A stretch of DNA of 64,000 nt from Actinomyces bovis (GCF_900444995.1 NZ_UAPQ01000007.1:124001-188000); one strand, 5' to 3'. Counted from the first letter of the stretch, positions 8,794-18,288 are shown. A program made the numbers and translations. Notes: a model not told the origin generated them from the sequence alone.

Positions 8794-9314
8794 CGCGTGA
8801 CCACCTCTCGCGCTGAGACCAGGGAACGCTCAGCCGCAGCCCGCGGTTCCCGGTCAAAGGAGGGCTGCTCCCAGATAGCCAGGAGCTCAGCCACGTACCC
8901 CAGTGGGTTGCTGTCCAAGGGACGGCCTGCGGCGCGTACCCGGCGCAGGCGAGCCAGGGGCGAGCGTGGGCCTGCAGTGTCGGCAATATCCAGGATCTCC
9001 AGCACCGTGGAGGACTCAATATCCACCCCGGAGCGGGCTCCCGCGAAACCACGCAGGATGGCGGCCAGTTCCAGGTGCAGGGCGCGCAGGTCGAGTTCAC
9101 CGCTGCGGAAGCGGGCTTCGGCGTCGTCAATCTTGGTGACCCACTGGTCGCGAACGGTGGGGGCCATGGGGATATCGCCGTAGCCCAGGGAGCGGTCGCG
9201 GCGCGTGGATAGGAAGGTGCCGATCAGCCAGGCTGCAACCACCAGCAGCGCGATAATCGGGATTATCACCATCCACAGGGGCATGCCGACGGGCGGGTCA
9301 AAGGCAATGGTCAT
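8787..9314 (-). CDS. Small single-pass membrane protein of the MoxR cluster
   Basis: The 175-residue protein has an N-terminal membrane helix (MPLWMVIIPIIALLVVAAWL) and a helical cytoplasmic domain containing DLRALHLELAAILRGFAGAR and PLGYVAELLAIWEQPSF. The position between DUF58 and the vWA genes matches the DUF4381-type subunit of MoxR clusters; the sequence match to that family is not certain. GGGAGG lies upstream of ATG 9314, two bases after the DUF58 stop. Confidence 0.75.
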   Translation of the reverse strand: MTIAFDPPVGMPLWMVIIPIIALLVVAAWLIGTFLSTRRDRSLGYGDIPMAPTVRDQWVTKIDDAEARFRSGELDLRALHLELAAILRGFAGARSGVDIESSTVLEILDIADTAGPRSPLARLRRVRAAGRPLDSNPLGYVAELLAIWEQPSFDREPRAAAERSLVSAREVVTRW

Positions 9315-9316
9315 GC

Positions 9317-10333
9317 TTAGCGCCTCCCGCGTCCGACTGCAGCTAGGCGGCGCTGACGCTCCAGCAGATCTGCCAGAGAGTCGATGAGCGTCTCCTCTGA
9401 TTCCACGCTCACGTGCTCAATATGGCGGCGGTCCAGCAGCTGGGCCACGGCCTGGCGGCGCCCAGCGACCTCCTGCTCCAAGGTCCTAGCTAAGGCAGCA
9501 TCTTCCCGCAGGAAGGCGGGTAGCTCGGCGGTCATCTCCACGTCGCGGGCCCGACCGGCGCCAGGGCGCACAGCGACGTCGTCGGCCACCTGTACCACCA
9601 CCAGCTCGTGCTGGGCCGATAGGCGGCGCAGCTGGTCCACGGCGGTTTCATCCGGATGGGAAGTGTCTGTCAGCAGGACCACCAGGGAGCGGTGCGGGTG
9701 CCAGGTGATAACGCGCCCCAGGATTTGGCGCACGTCTGACAGTGGGGCGTCCGGGCGCAGGTCCGGCAGGCGGTTGGCGTCCGTCGCGGGCTCCTCCAGT
9801 TCGGCCCAGGCGCGAGCCAGGACGGATAGGAGCATCTCGGCATGCTCGGCGCCTGCACGGGGCGGGCGCGTAATCATGCGCTTGGAGTCCCCAGCAACCA
9901 GGGCCACCGTGTCCCCGCGCATGCGGGCCAGGTAGGAGAAGATCTCCGCCACGGCCAAGGCCAAGGTGCGCTTGTCCTCCCCCGTGGGGGTTTGGGCGGC
10001 CATGGTGCGGCCGGTATCCACCGCCAGCACCAGCGGCAGGTTGGATTCCCGCTGGTAGCGCTTGATGACGAGTTGCCCGCAGCGAGCTGAGGCTTTCCAG
10101 TCGATATCCGTGACGTCATCCCCGGGGCGGTACTGGGACAGATCGTCAAAGTCCTGGCCATGGCCCACAAACACTGATTTGTGGCGCCCGTCCAGCAAGC
10201 CGGTGGCGCGGCGCACCGTCGGCAGGGTCAGGCGGCCACGCACCCGGGACAGCCGGGAGCCGCGCGAGGCGGGCTCACCCGGCAGGGGCGGCGTCTCGCG
10301 TGGCGGTGGCAGCGGGGGCACTTCGGGGCTCAT
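9317..10333 (-). CDS. DUF58-domain protein
   Basis: The 338-residue soluble protein carries the DUF58 signature: GRHKSVFVGHGQDFDDLSQY, then YRPGDDVTDIDWKASAR and an AVDTGRTM motif that resembles a vWA MIDAS start. The second half includes LVVLLTDTSHPDETA and a helical tail (QLLDRRHIEHVSV). DUF58 proteins are nearly always encoded next to MoxR ATPases and vWA proteins, as here, where moxR lies 20 bases upstream and the small membrane protein two bases downstream. Confidence 0.93.
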   Translation of the reverse strand: MSPEVPPLPPPRETPPLPGEPASRGSRLSRVRGRLTLPTVRRATGLLDGRHKSVFVGHGQDFDDLSQYRPGDDVTDIDWKASARCGQLVIKRYQRESNLPLVLAVDTGRTMAAQTPTGEDKRTLALAVAEIFSYLARMRGDTVALVAGDSKRMITRPPRAGAEHAEMLLSVLARAWAELEEPATDANRLPDLRPDAPLSDVRQILGRVITWHPHRSLVVLLTDTSHPDETAVDQLRRLSAQHELVVVQVADDVAVRPGAGRARDVEMTAELPAFLREDAALARTLEQEVAGRRQAVAQLLDRRHIEHVSVESEETLIDSLADLLERQRRLAAVGRGRR

Positions 10334-10353
10334 GGGGCTGGGGCTGCTCAGGT

Positions 10354-11844
10354 TCAGGGGGTGGGCACGGCGGCGAAGATCGCGTCGATAATGGACTCGG
10401 GGGCGACCTCGTCCGCCAAGGCGTCGTAGGTGCGGACCAGGCGGTGGCGCAGCACTGAGTGACGCAGCAGGCCGACGTCGTCGGGCGTGACGTAGGTGCG
10501 GCCAGCCTGCAAGGCGATGGCCTGGGCGACCTTCATCAAGGCGATGCCACCACGCGGGGAGGCGCCGACGCGCACATGCCGGTCAATGCCTGGCACGGGG
10601 CGGGGGCCGCCGCCACGCGAGGTGTTCACAATGGCCACGATGTACTGCTTGATAACGGGGTCCACCCACACGCGGTCCACTGTGGCCTGCAGCCAGAGCA
10701 CGTCCGCGGTGGTGATGGGGCTGGTTTTGATGGGGGTGTTGAAGGTGCCCTTGGAGATGCGATCCAGCACATCTGCTTCCTCCGCGGGCCGCGGGTAGGT
10801 CAGGACCTCTTTCATCAAGAAACGGTCCATCTGGGCTTCGGGCAGGACGTAAGTGCCTTCCTCCTCAATGGGGTTCTGGGTGGCTAGAACCATGAAGGGA
10901 TTGGGCAGGGGGTAGACGACGCCGCCAATGGAGGTCTGGCGCTCCTGCATTGCCTCCAGCATGGCGGACTGGGTTTTGGCGGAGGACCGGTTGATTTCAT
11001 CTAGGAGGACCAGGTTGGCGTGGACCGGGCCCAGCTGGGTGGTCATCTCACCGGAGGCGTAGTTGAGGATCTGGGTGCCGATGATGTCGTTAGGCATCAG
11101 GTCCGGGGTGCATTGGATGCGGTGGAAGGAGCCAGAGACGGCGGAGGCGAGGGTCTGGGCGGCGGTGGTTTTGGCCAGGCCCGGCACGGATTCCAGGAGG
11201 ATGTGGCCGCCGGCAATCAGTGTGGAGACCAGAGCGATGCGCAGCTGGTCCTGGCCCACAACGCGCTCTGCGAAGGTCTTGGTGACGCGCCCTAGGAGCT
11301 CTTCGGCCCGCGCTAGGTCTGCTTTGCTGGGGGCGTCGTCGCCGCCTTTGTGGGCGCGGCGGCCACTGTGGGAGTGCCCAGAGCTCGGCTTGCTGGTCTC
11401 GGGTGCAGCGGAGGGAGCAGCGGGGCTCGGCTGGCTGGTGGGGCTCGGCTGGGCTGGCGCGGAGAGGGCAGAAGCCTGCACCGGGACAACCGGAGCGGCT
11501 GGCGCGGAGGGCTGCGCCGGAGCGGCTGGCGCAGCTGGAGCGGAGCCCGGACGCAAGGGTTGGGCTGGGGCGGAGGGAGCTGAGGCGGCGTGCACTCCAC
11601 GGTTAGGCACCGCCGGGGCGGAGGCAGCAGAGACACTCGGCGCCGAGTAGCCGGAGGCGGCGCCTGAGCGCGTGGGCAGGATCGTCGTCGGTGTCTGGGA
11701 GGGGGCTGGGGGTACGCCAGGGGCGGGCTGCGGGACCAGGGGGGCGGCGTGGCCCGCTGGTTTCAGAGCTGGCGACGGCGGGGCCACGGGCTGATTAGGC
11801 TGCGCGGGCTGACCGCTGGCGGGCGGGTGTGGCGGGATGGTCAT
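10354..11844 (-). CDS. MoxR-family AAA+ ATPase with long Pro/Ala-rich N-terminal extension
   Basis: The 496-residue protein has an ATPase core like a standard MoxR of about 320 residues. Walker A is ESVPGLAKTT near residue 220, Walker B LLDEINRSSAKTQSAMLEAM, and sensor 1 VLATQNPIEEEGTYVLPEAQ, followed by a helical lid. The first 160 or so residues are low-complexity Pro/Ala/Ser (many PSAPAQP-like repeats) and end in a basic HSGRRAHKGG patch. MoxR ATPases remodel or insert metal into client complexes with vWA proteins. The start MTIPPHPPAS at 11844 has GGAG upstream. The extension is unusual and could be a docking arm. Confidence 0.92.
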   Translation of the reverse strand: MTIPPHPPASGQPAQPNQPVAPPSPALKPAGHAAPLVPQPAPGVPPAPSQTPTTILPTRSGAASGYSAPSVSAASAPAVPNRGVHAASAPSAPAQPLRPGSAPAAPAAPAQPSAPAAPVVPVQASALSAPAQPSPTSQPSPAAPSAAPETSKPSSGHSHSGRRAHKGGDDAPSKADLARAEELLGRVTKTFAERVVGQDQLRIALVSTLIAGGHILLESVPGLAKTTAAQTLASAVSGSFHRIQCTPDLMPNDIIGTQILNYASGEMTTQLGPVHANLVLLDEINRSSAKTQSAMLEAMQERQTSIGGVVYPLPNPFMVLATQNPIEEEGTYVLPEAQMDRFLMKEVLTYPRPAEEADVLDRISKGTFNTPIKTSPITTADVLWLQATVDRVWVDPVIKQYIVAIVNTSRGGGPRPVPGIDRHVRVGASPRGGIALMKVAQAIALQAGRTYVTPDDVGLLRHSVLRHRLVRTYDALADEVAPESIIDAIFAAVPTP

Positions 11845-12058
11845 CGGTGCTCCTCTAAGACGGGGCCAGGACTTCGCCCCGAAGGCAGGATAGACGACCC
11901 AGCCCAGGCTGAGAGCGGCGAGCACCGGGGAGAGTGCCCCATCGCCTAGCTGCCAGCCCCCTCAACGCAGCCCGGCATAGGCCCAAGCGCGGCGGCGTGC
12001 CAGGCCCGGCGTGCGCAGCGCCCCGGGCGATCAGGCTTGTAAAGCAAGGCCGGGTGGA

Positions 12059-13138
12059 TCAGTGCAAGGAGTCCAGGGCGAGGTTCTGCCCCTCCAGCAC
12101 CACCGTGGCGCCATCGGTTTCGGAGGTCACGGAGCTCAGCTTCAGGCCAGCAGGCAGGTCTGCAGCGCGCAGGACCGTCATGGTGGTGGGCACACCCACC
12201 CAATCCAGCACATTGATGCCGTCTTCCAAGCCCCAGCTAAAGCCCAGCGAACTGGTCTCAACTTTGGACAAGGTCACCTCCAGGTCGCCTTCCTGGGTGA
12301 TGGTGGGTTCAACATTGGCGCTCACAGTGCTTCCCGCCAGATTCATGCTGGCGCGCACGGTCCCATCCTGCCCTTGGCTCAGGGTCACTGAGGGCACGAT
12401 GCCCAGGGGGAAGGAGTCGCTTTTCTTGGCCAGGTTGGCGGCCAGCCGAGCGCTTAGCTGATCCCAGGTGATGGTGCCGCTGACGTAGAAACTCTGCGTC
12501 GTGTGCGGGCTGTCGGTCTGCAGCGAGCCGAGCTTTAGCTTGAGCTTATTCAGCTGCAAGGCGGTGGGCGCTTGGCCCTGCCCGGCGCTGGTGTTTACCT
12601 CCAAAGTTGAGGCGGTCACCTCCAGGTGTTTGAGTGTGCCGTCCCAGACCTGCGGCAGGACGCTCTCCTCGCCTAGATCAATTACAGCGTCCTTGGATAA
12701 GCCTGGCAGGGCCTTCTTCACCTGGCTAATGACGTTCTGCCGGGCGATTGACTCCAAGATCCGCATCCCCACCGGGACCGCGAGCGCCAGCACCAGCAGC
12801 ACCACCGCCAATGCGATCAGGCGGCGACGGCGTCTCTGGGCCCAGCTAAGCCAACGGTCCCAGCGTGCCTGGCCCACCGCCGGTGCCGCAGGTTGCGCTT
12901 TGGTCTGAGTCGGATGCGCTCCGGTTGTGGCAAGGGCTGGGCTCACGCTTGGCTCTACAGCCAGCTGAGGGGTGCTAGCGCTCGGTTCTGCGCGGGTGGG
13001 TAGCTCAGGGCTGGTGGGCAGCGCAGCACCGACTGACAGCTTGGCGGTGTCATTCAGGTCTGCGGTTGCGCGCAGCTCTGCGCCGTCGTCGCTGGCCGCT
13101 GCCTGGGCCCCTGGGCTACTCAAACCGGAATCAGGCAC
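12059..13138 (-). CDS. Membrane-anchored DUF2993 (LmeA)-like protein
   Basis: The 359-residue protein has a low-complexity cytoplasmic N-terminus, a basic stretch (AQRRRRRLIALAVVLLVLAL) leading into one membrane helix near residues 100-125, and an exported domain of beta-rich character. That domain has ISQVKKALPGLSKDAVIDLG and GTLKHLEVTASTLEVNTSAG, typical of the actinobacterial DUF2993/LmeA family of presumed lipid-binding cell-envelope proteins. I place the start at GTG 13138, which has GGAG six bases upstream and overlaps the preceding gene by eight bases; an ATG at 13222 would require a much longer overlap. About 214 bases separate it from moxR. Confidence 0.75.
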   Translation of the reverse strand: MPDSGLSSPGAQAAASDDGAELRATADLNDTAKLSVGAALPTSPELPTRAEPSASTPQLAVEPSVSPALATTGAHPTQTKAQPAAPAVGQARWDRWLSWAQRRRRRLIALAVVLLVLALAVPVGMRILESIARQNVISQVKKALPGLSKDAVIDLGEESVLPQVWDGTLKHLEVTASTLEVNTSAGQGQAPTALQLNKLKLKLGSLQTDSPHTTQSFYVSGTITWDQLSARLAANLAKKSDSFPLGIVPSVTLSQGQDGTVRASMNLAGSTVSANVEPTITQEGDLEVTLSKVETSSLGFSWGLEDGINVLDWVGVPTTMTVLRAADLPAGLKLSSVTSETDGATVVLEGQNLALDSLH

Positions 13139-13949
13139 CGGCTGCTCCGCCCGTGGCCGCCTCCTTCGCAGCGGCAGCCTCCTTGGCCGCAGCTGCCTGG
13201 TTAATGGCCAGTTCCTCATCAAGTTTGGGCAGGTCCTCCGCCGTCACCATAAGCGTGGCCACAGCGTGTTCCACCAGGGCGGTGCGCCGGTTGGAGGCGG
13301 CGCCGCCCACCCGTCCGCCGCGCAGACCGCGCACCCCCACCCGGTCCAGCTTCTCGCAAACATTGTCCAGCTTGCGGTTGAACTTGGTGATCGGCCAGCC
13401 CAGACGTGCAGCCGCGGCATTCGAGGAAGGGATTTCCGCGGCACCGGTGCCCGCACGGCGCAGCACCGGCTCAGCCAGGGCCAGTATTAGCAGCAGTTGC
13501 GAGCGGGTCATGGGGGTGACGCCGATCGTGGCGGTCCCGGTGCCGCCCTGCCTGCCTTCCACCACAGTGAAGTGATCCTCGCCAGATGAGATCAGGTCAA
13601 TCTCGTAAGTGGTGGGGCCAGCCGAGAAGGTCAAGATAATGCGGGGAAAAACCAGCGGGATGCGGGCCCCGGGGGCGATGCGCGACTGCACCAGGCCATC
13701 GCCGTCGGTAAGGGTAGCGGAAAGGCGCGTGCCCTCATTGGCCGCCCACCACAGTCCCTCAGAGCGGGCCAGCACCAGGAAGCGACGGTGCAGGTAGGGA
13801 TTGTCATCAATATCCAGATCCCCACCTCGGCCAATCACGAAGGTTTCCTCAGGGCCAATCCGGTGAATCTCGCCGGAGAAGTCCAGCACCAACTCGTCCG
13901 GGCGGCCAGGGTCCACCTCAGGGAGCTGGGTCCAGGTCATCTCACTCAT
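13131..13949 (-). CDS. FHA-like domain protein with C-terminal winged-helix-like segment
   Basis: In the 272-residue protein, residues 20-125 resemble a forkhead-associated fold (IGPEETFVIGRGGDLDIDDN, then HRRFLVLARSEGLWWAANEG). The canonical phosphothreonine-binding SxxH and NG motifs are only partly kept. Residues 145-235 look like a helix-turn-helix (MTRSQLLLILALAEPVLRRA, then AAAARLGWPITKFNRKLDNV). The tail is Ala/Lys/Glu-rich. GGAGAGCCG precedes ATG 13949. The combination suggests a signal-linked regulator or scaffold of the cluster; this role is inference. Confidence 0.75.
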   Translation of the reverse strand: MSEMTWTQLPEVDPGRPDELVLDFSGEIHRIGPEETFVIGRGGDLDIDDNPYLHRRFLVLARSEGLWWAANEGTRLSATLTDGDGLVQSRIAPGARIPLVFPRIILTFSAGPTTYEIDLISSGEDHFTVVEGRQGGTGTATIGVTPMTRSQLLLILALAEPVLRRAGTGAAEIPSSNAAAARLGWPITKFNRKLDNVCEKLDRVGVRGLRGGRVGGAASNRRTALVEHAVATLMVTAEDLPKLDEELAINQAAAAKEAAAAKEAATGGAAGA

Positions 13950-13989
13950 CGGCTCTCCTTCATTCCAGATGCCTGCAACGCACCCCAGG

Positions 13990-15423
13990 TCACTCCGGGG
14001 CGTTCACACGCAGCGTTATTCCGTCACCAATATCCAATAAATCTCCCACGACTAAGGGCGTGGGCAAGGCAGTTGCTATCAATACGGGTGCTTCACCGGC
14101 GCGGACCAGCACCGTGCCATTTGAGGACCCCAGGTCGCAGGCGAGCACCGTCCAGCCCAGGGTGGTGATCAGCAGATGCGAGCGGGAGATCAGATGGGTG
14201 GGGCTGGGCACGGTCACCAGCTGGGCGGGCCCGTTCTGCTCTTTGGGGGCGCGGCCCACCACCACGGAGCCGTTAACACTTATGTCCTCCCCGGTGGAGA
14301 CGTACAGGCGAGCCAGGGGCGGGCGTGAGCCGCGCACCGTCGTCTGGGTGACCGGGGCGGCGCAGCGCAAGCAGGCGATGGAGCCAGGCGGGTTGAGGTG
14401 CCCGGCCACGCAGTGCGAGCCCATGACATAGGGCGCAGTGGGAGGTGCGGTTTCAGCGGTGTTGGCTGCCTGCCGCTCGGGCAAGTCCACCGCGGCAGAA
14501 TCACCAATGGCAGCGCCCGCAGATCGCGCGGAGCGGGCCGAACGCGCCGAGCGGGCGGAGGGCACAGAGGCGGCGGAACTGCTTGGCGCCCCCGGGTTGG
14601 CCGACACTGGTGAGGCGACGGCGCCAGCCCCTGCGGCAGCAGGGCTCGGTGCGACATGCCGTCCACCGGCGGTGGCGGAAGCTTCAGGTGACGGCGCGCT
14701 GGTGTTATCGGTGGTGGTGCTAGCTGTGCCGAATCCGGTCGAATTGCTCACGGATTCTTGGTAGGCGACGTCGTCGGGATCGATCCACACGCCGGTCTCG
14801 GCGACCACCGGATCGGTTTCCTCCTGGGGAGAGGAAGCGGAAGCAGCGGAGCGGATCGACGGCGGCAGGAAGATGGTGGTTGCGGCCGCGAAGGCAGCGG
14901 CCTGAAGCTCAGGTGTCAGCTCGGCCTCAGGGTCGGCGGACGGGTTCATGACCTGCTCCGCGGCGGTTTCAGCAACTGGGTTGGTGGCCGGGTCGGTGGC
15001 AGGGGCGGCAGGGCTGGCGTCTGCCTCGGCAGCCACCTCCACTTGCGCCCCGGGCGGTGCCTCCTGCGCCGACGCGGCACTGTGCGGTGTTACAGCGGCA
15101 CGGTCAGACTCAGATTGCATACCGTCGGATTCCGGTTGCATCACAGCTGCTGCCGCCTCGGAACCGTCCCAGGGGTCGAGTTCAAGCCCGGCAGAGAGCT
15201 CACGCAGCAGGGCCTGCACCCGAGCAGCATCTGCCGGGGAGATCCGCGGGTCCAGGACGGCACTGCCACAGGGAGCATGCAGCACCCACTCCTGGCTGGA
15301 TTCTGTTTGAGATTCTGGGGATTCACTGGCGTTTAAGGCAGTCAGGTCCAGGGGTGCGGTGTCACGTGGCACGCGCACCCCGCCGCAGTCAGGCAAGAAC
15401 TGGGTTTCTGCACCCTCGCTCAT
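13990..15423 (-). CDS. Zinc-ribbon and FHA-domain protein
   Basis: The 477-residue protein has a first 310 residues that are acidic, Ala/Ser-rich and poorly ordered. Residues 325-350 hold a ribbon-like metal motif (HCVAGHLNPPGSIACLRC). Residues 365-475 form a canonical FHA domain: VNGSVVVGRAP, then HLISRSHLLI and CDLGSSNGTVLV, with the conserved GR, SxxH and NGT residues all present. FHA domains bind phosphothreonine peptides, so a Ser/Thr kinase partner is expected, though none is encoded here. AGGA precedes the ATG at 15423. First gene of the minus-strand cluster and divergent from the LRV-type gene. Confidence 0.85.
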   Translation of the reverse strand: MSEGAETQFLPDCGGVRVPRDTAPLDLTALNASESPESQTESSQEWVLHAPCGSAVLDPRISPADAARVQALLRELSAGLELDPWDGSEAAAAVMQPESDGMQSESDRAAVTPHSAASAQEAPPGAQVEVAAEADASPAAPATDPATNPVAETAAEQVMNPSADPEAELTPELQAAAFAAATTIFLPPSIRSAASASSPQEETDPVVAETGVWIDPDDVAYQESVSNSTGFGTASTTTDNTSAPSPEASATAGGRHVAPSPAAAGAGAVASPVSANPGAPSSSAASVPSARSARSARSARSAGAAIGDSAAVDLPERQAANTAETAPPTAPYVMGSHCVAGHLNPPGSIACLRCAAPVTQTTVRGSRPPLARLYVSTGEDISVNGSVVVGRAPKEQNGPAQLVTVPSPTHLISRSHLLITTLGWTVLACDLGSSNGTVLVRAGEAPVLIATALPTPLVVGDLLDIGDGITLRVNAPE

Positions 15424-15566
15424 CAGGGTTCCTGTCGTCAGCTAGACCCGCTGGTCGCAAGGTCCCCTTGAGACTACCGGTTTAGCCGCGAACAGGTAGG
15501 CTCGTCGCGCCCCACTACCGGTCAGTTGGGGCGGCGCTCCCGGGAAAACCGAAAGGACCCCACCAT

Positions 15567-16778
15567 ATGTCCCAGGCTCAGGACGACCTTGTCGCACGCG
15601 CACAGGACCCTCGCACGCCCCTGACCACGCTTCACTCCCTGGCGCAGAACTATCCGGGCCTGCGGCCCGCCATCGCTCTGAACCCCAGCACTTACCCGGC
15701 CTTGCTGGAGTGGCTGGGCGCCTTAGGAGACCCCGCCGTCGACGCCGCCCTTAAAGCCCGCCGGGACACCAGCGCCGCGGGCTCCAAGCGCACGGTCATG
15801 CTGCCGCCGGTAATCATCCCTTCCCGCCAAACCAAACGAGAGACCGGCACCCAACCTGCCGTAGTGCCTAGCGAAGCGGCGCCAGCACAGGCTGAGGGCA
15901 CCACCGTGCTGCCCACTGAAGCTGCCAGCGCCGCCGCAGAGATGGGCACCGGTGACCAGACCTCGGTGCTGGCCCCCGCCACCCCAGCGGCCCCGGTCAC
16001 TGACGCAGTGGTAACCCAGGTGGACCCAGAGTTAGCCGCCGCTCCGCTCACCCCCGGCACCCTCACCTTCCCCAACGCGGAGCCTGAGCCGGCCTCCACC
16101 GGCCTTGATTCTCTGCGACAGATCGGCACTGATGAGCCCGAGCCCCACGGCCTGGGAGACTCCAAACTGCCCTGGATCGCCCTGGCCGCAGCCGCCGTGG
16201 TACTCGCGGCGGTGCTGCTCGTGGTCTTCACCGGTGGCGAGGACCCTCAACCTGTCGCAGCAAGCAAACCAAGCGCCACCGCTGCGCCGACCGTCCCCAC
16301 CGCCGCACCGACGCCGTCGGCCACCCCCAGCCCAAGCCCTACCCCCACACCAAGCCCCACGCCTACGCCCACGCCCTCAGCCACTCCCAGCGCAGAGCCC
16401 ACCAAGCAGCTGGTAGCACCCGCGCCTGCCGACGCCATCGCCCTGACCACCTTCACGGACCCAAGCGGGAATATCTCCTGTGAACTCAGCGGCGAACAGG
16501 CCACCTGCAGCATCAAAGACCGCACCTTCGCTGCTGACACCTGCGAGGCAGAAAAGGCTTACAGCGCCACCGTCACCTCCGGCAAAGCGCCCTTTGGCCT
16601 GTGTGCAGGTTCCTTCGAGGCCAATGGCACCCCGCTGAACGCCGGCCAGTCCGCCATCCAAGGCGACTACGTTTGCACCGCTTACGACGGCGCCGTCGAG
16701 TGCTGGAGTCAGTCCTCCGGGCAGGGCTTCAGCATGTCCCGCGCAGGTGCGGACGCAATCGAGCGCTCAGGCAACTAA
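15567..16778 (+). CDS. Variant-leucine-rich-repeat (LRV-like) membrane protein
   Basis: The N-terminal 65 residues of this 403-residue protein match the LRV-type helical module seen in actinobacteria (ARAQDPRTPLTTLHSLAQNY, then PAIALNPSTYPALLEWL). A long Ala/Thr/Pro-rich linker leads to one membrane helix near residues 200-220 (WIALAAAAVVLAAVLLVVF). A Pro/Ser/Thr stalk and a 120-residue exported domain with six Cys, likely disulfide-bonded, follow. AAAGGA is placed correctly before ATG 15567. It is divergent from the FHA gene and may share its regulation. Function unknown. Confidence 0.8.
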   Translation: MSQAQDDLVARAQDPRTPLTTLHSLAQNYPGLRPAIALNPSTYPALLEWLGALGDPAVDAALKARRDTSAAGSKRTVMLPPVIIPSRQTKRETGTQPAVVPSEAAPAQAEGTTVLPTEAASAAAEMGTGDQTSVLAPATPAAPVTDAVVTQVDPELAAAPLTPGTLTFPNAEPEPASTGLDSLRQIGTDEPEPHGLGDSKLPWIALAAAAVVLAAVLLVVFTGGEDPQPVAASKPSATAAPTVPTAAPTPSATPSPSPTPTPSPTPTPTPSATPSAEPTKQLVAPAPADAIALTTFTDPSGNISCELSGEQATCSIKDRTFAADTCEAEKAYSATVTSGKAPFGLCAGSFEANGTPLNAGQSAIQGDYVCTAYDGAVECWSQSSGQGFSMSRAGADAIERSGN

Positions 16779-16930
16779 GCCCGCCGACAAGTAGCGCAAA
16801 TATCGGCGCCCGTGCCACCGCATACACCGCCAAGCAAAGCGGCCCCGCAGCCTCAAGACGGAGCCAAGTGGCCGTATTCCAATGCATCTCACACCTGCCA
16901 GCCACCTGCTCAAGGACTAGCATCTGAGCA

Positions 16931-18268
16931 ATGGCCTCAACCTACGCGCGTCTTCTCAGCAAACCCGGAGCTTTAAGCTTCTCCGCCGCCGGGATGATCG
17001 CCAGGTTCCCCATGTCCATGGTGGGGATCTCCACCATCCTGGCCGTACAGGCCAGCTACGGGAGTTACCAAGCTGCCGGACTCGTCTCCGCCGCGGGCGT
17101 GGTGGCCGCCGCCGTCGGCTCCCCACTGTTGGCCCGCCAAGTTGACGCCCACGGGCAAAGGCGCGTCATGTTGCCCGCCACCTTGGCCTCGGCGGCGAGC
17201 TTGGCCGGCTTGGCCTTAACCAATTACCTGCAGGCGCCCCTCTGGCTGCTGACGGTGTTAGCCGCTTTGGCTGGTGGCCTTTCCGGATCCATTGGGGCGC
17301 TGGCACGCGCCCGGTGGAGCCACCTGCTGTCCAACCCGGAAGAGATTCACACCGCTTTCTCCTTTGAAGCCGCCCTAGACGAGGTGGCCTTTGTGATTGG
17401 CCCGGTGGTGGCCACCGTGCTTTGCACCACCGCTCCCCTGCCCGCAGAGAGCGGCTGGATAGCCTCCCTGCTGCTGCAGTTGGTAGGTGTCATCTGGTTC
17501 CTGTCCCAGACCGCCACGGAGCCGCCGGTTGCTCCGCGCCGCGCCGCGAGCAAGAGCATGAGCCCCGTCAATGACCCGGGCGGCGCTCCCGCCGCTGACC
17601 GGGCAGGTGCAGAGCCGGGCGCCAACGCGCAGAAGCACGCCAGCTCTGCAAACCACACCTCCCCACTAGCCCACAAGCCAGTGCTGCGCCACGGCGCGGT
17701 GCTGGTGGTGCTGGGCGTGTTCCTCTTCGATGGGGCGCTATTTGGCGCCAACGACGTCGCCGTGGTTGCCCGTGCCACCGAGCTCGGCGCCAAGTCCTTT
17801 GCGGGCCTGGTGTTGGCCAGCTTTGCCGCCGGTTCCCTGGTGTCGGCCCTGGTTTACGGCGCCCGCTCTTGGTCTTGGCCGCTGTGGAAACAACTCTTGG
17901 TGGGCTCGGTGGCTTTAGCCCTGGGCTGCACCAGTTTCATGGTGGCCAACCAACTGTATTTCCTGGCGGCGCTCATGATGCTGACGGGTGTGGCAATCGC
18001 GCCTACCATCACCACCGGTAACAACATTGTGCAGGTGTCGGTGCCCGCAGGTTCCCTCACTGAGGGCCTAGCCTGGGTGGGCACCGCCTTAAACGTGGGA
18101 GTCTCCCTGGGCTCCTATGTGGGTGGGGTGCTGCTCGACGCGCACGGCTCCACCGGCGGCTATATATTCGTGGCGGCTATGGCCTGGACCGCTGTAGCTA
18201 CTGCTCTGGTGGGGCTGCCGGTTCTGCGCCGCGCCCAACCCGCCCGCACCCTCCGGCATAAAGACTGA
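16931..18268 (+). CDS. MFS transporter
   Basis: The 445-residue protein has about twelve membrane helices in two halves. A loop near residues 195-250 is rich in Ala, Pro and Ser and separates them. Loop 2-3 carries the MFS-like basic motif (LARQVDAHGQRRVMLPATLA). The protein resembles drug-efflux-type MFS proteins, but no substrate can be assigned. TAGCAT lies seven bases upstream of ATG 16931, and there is no close Shine-Dalgarno, so the mRNA may be leaderless. The next gene starts 20 bases after the stop with a good ribosome site, suggesting a two-gene unit. Confidence 0.88.
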   Translation: MASTYARLLSKPGALSFSAAGMIARFPMSMVGISTILAVQASYGSYQAAGLVSAAGVVAAAVGSPLLARQVDAHGQRRVMLPATLASAASLAGLALTNYLQAPLWLLTVLAALAGGLSGSIGALARARWSHLLSNPEEIHTAFSFEAALDEVAFVIGPVVATVLCTTAPLPAESGWIASLLLQLVGVIWFLSQTATEPPVAPRRAASKSMSPVNDPGGAPAADRAGAEPGANAQKHASSANHTSPLAHKPVLRHGAVLVVLGVFLFDGALFGANDVAVVARATELGAKSFAGLVLASFAAGSLVSALVYGARSWSWPLWKQLLVGSVALALGCTSFMVANQLYFLAALMMLTGVAIAPTITTGNNIVQVSVPAGSLTEGLAWVGTALNVGVSLGSYVGGVLLDAHGSTGGYIFVAAMAWTAVATALVGLPVLRRAQPARTLRHKD

Positions 18269-18288
18269 CGGCATCAACAAGGAGAGGC

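Noticed and set aside
11063-11650. Plus-strand frames opposite the MoxR N-terminal region
   Set aside because: Gly/Ala-rich shadows of the Pro/Ala-coding strand; no start signal or motif.
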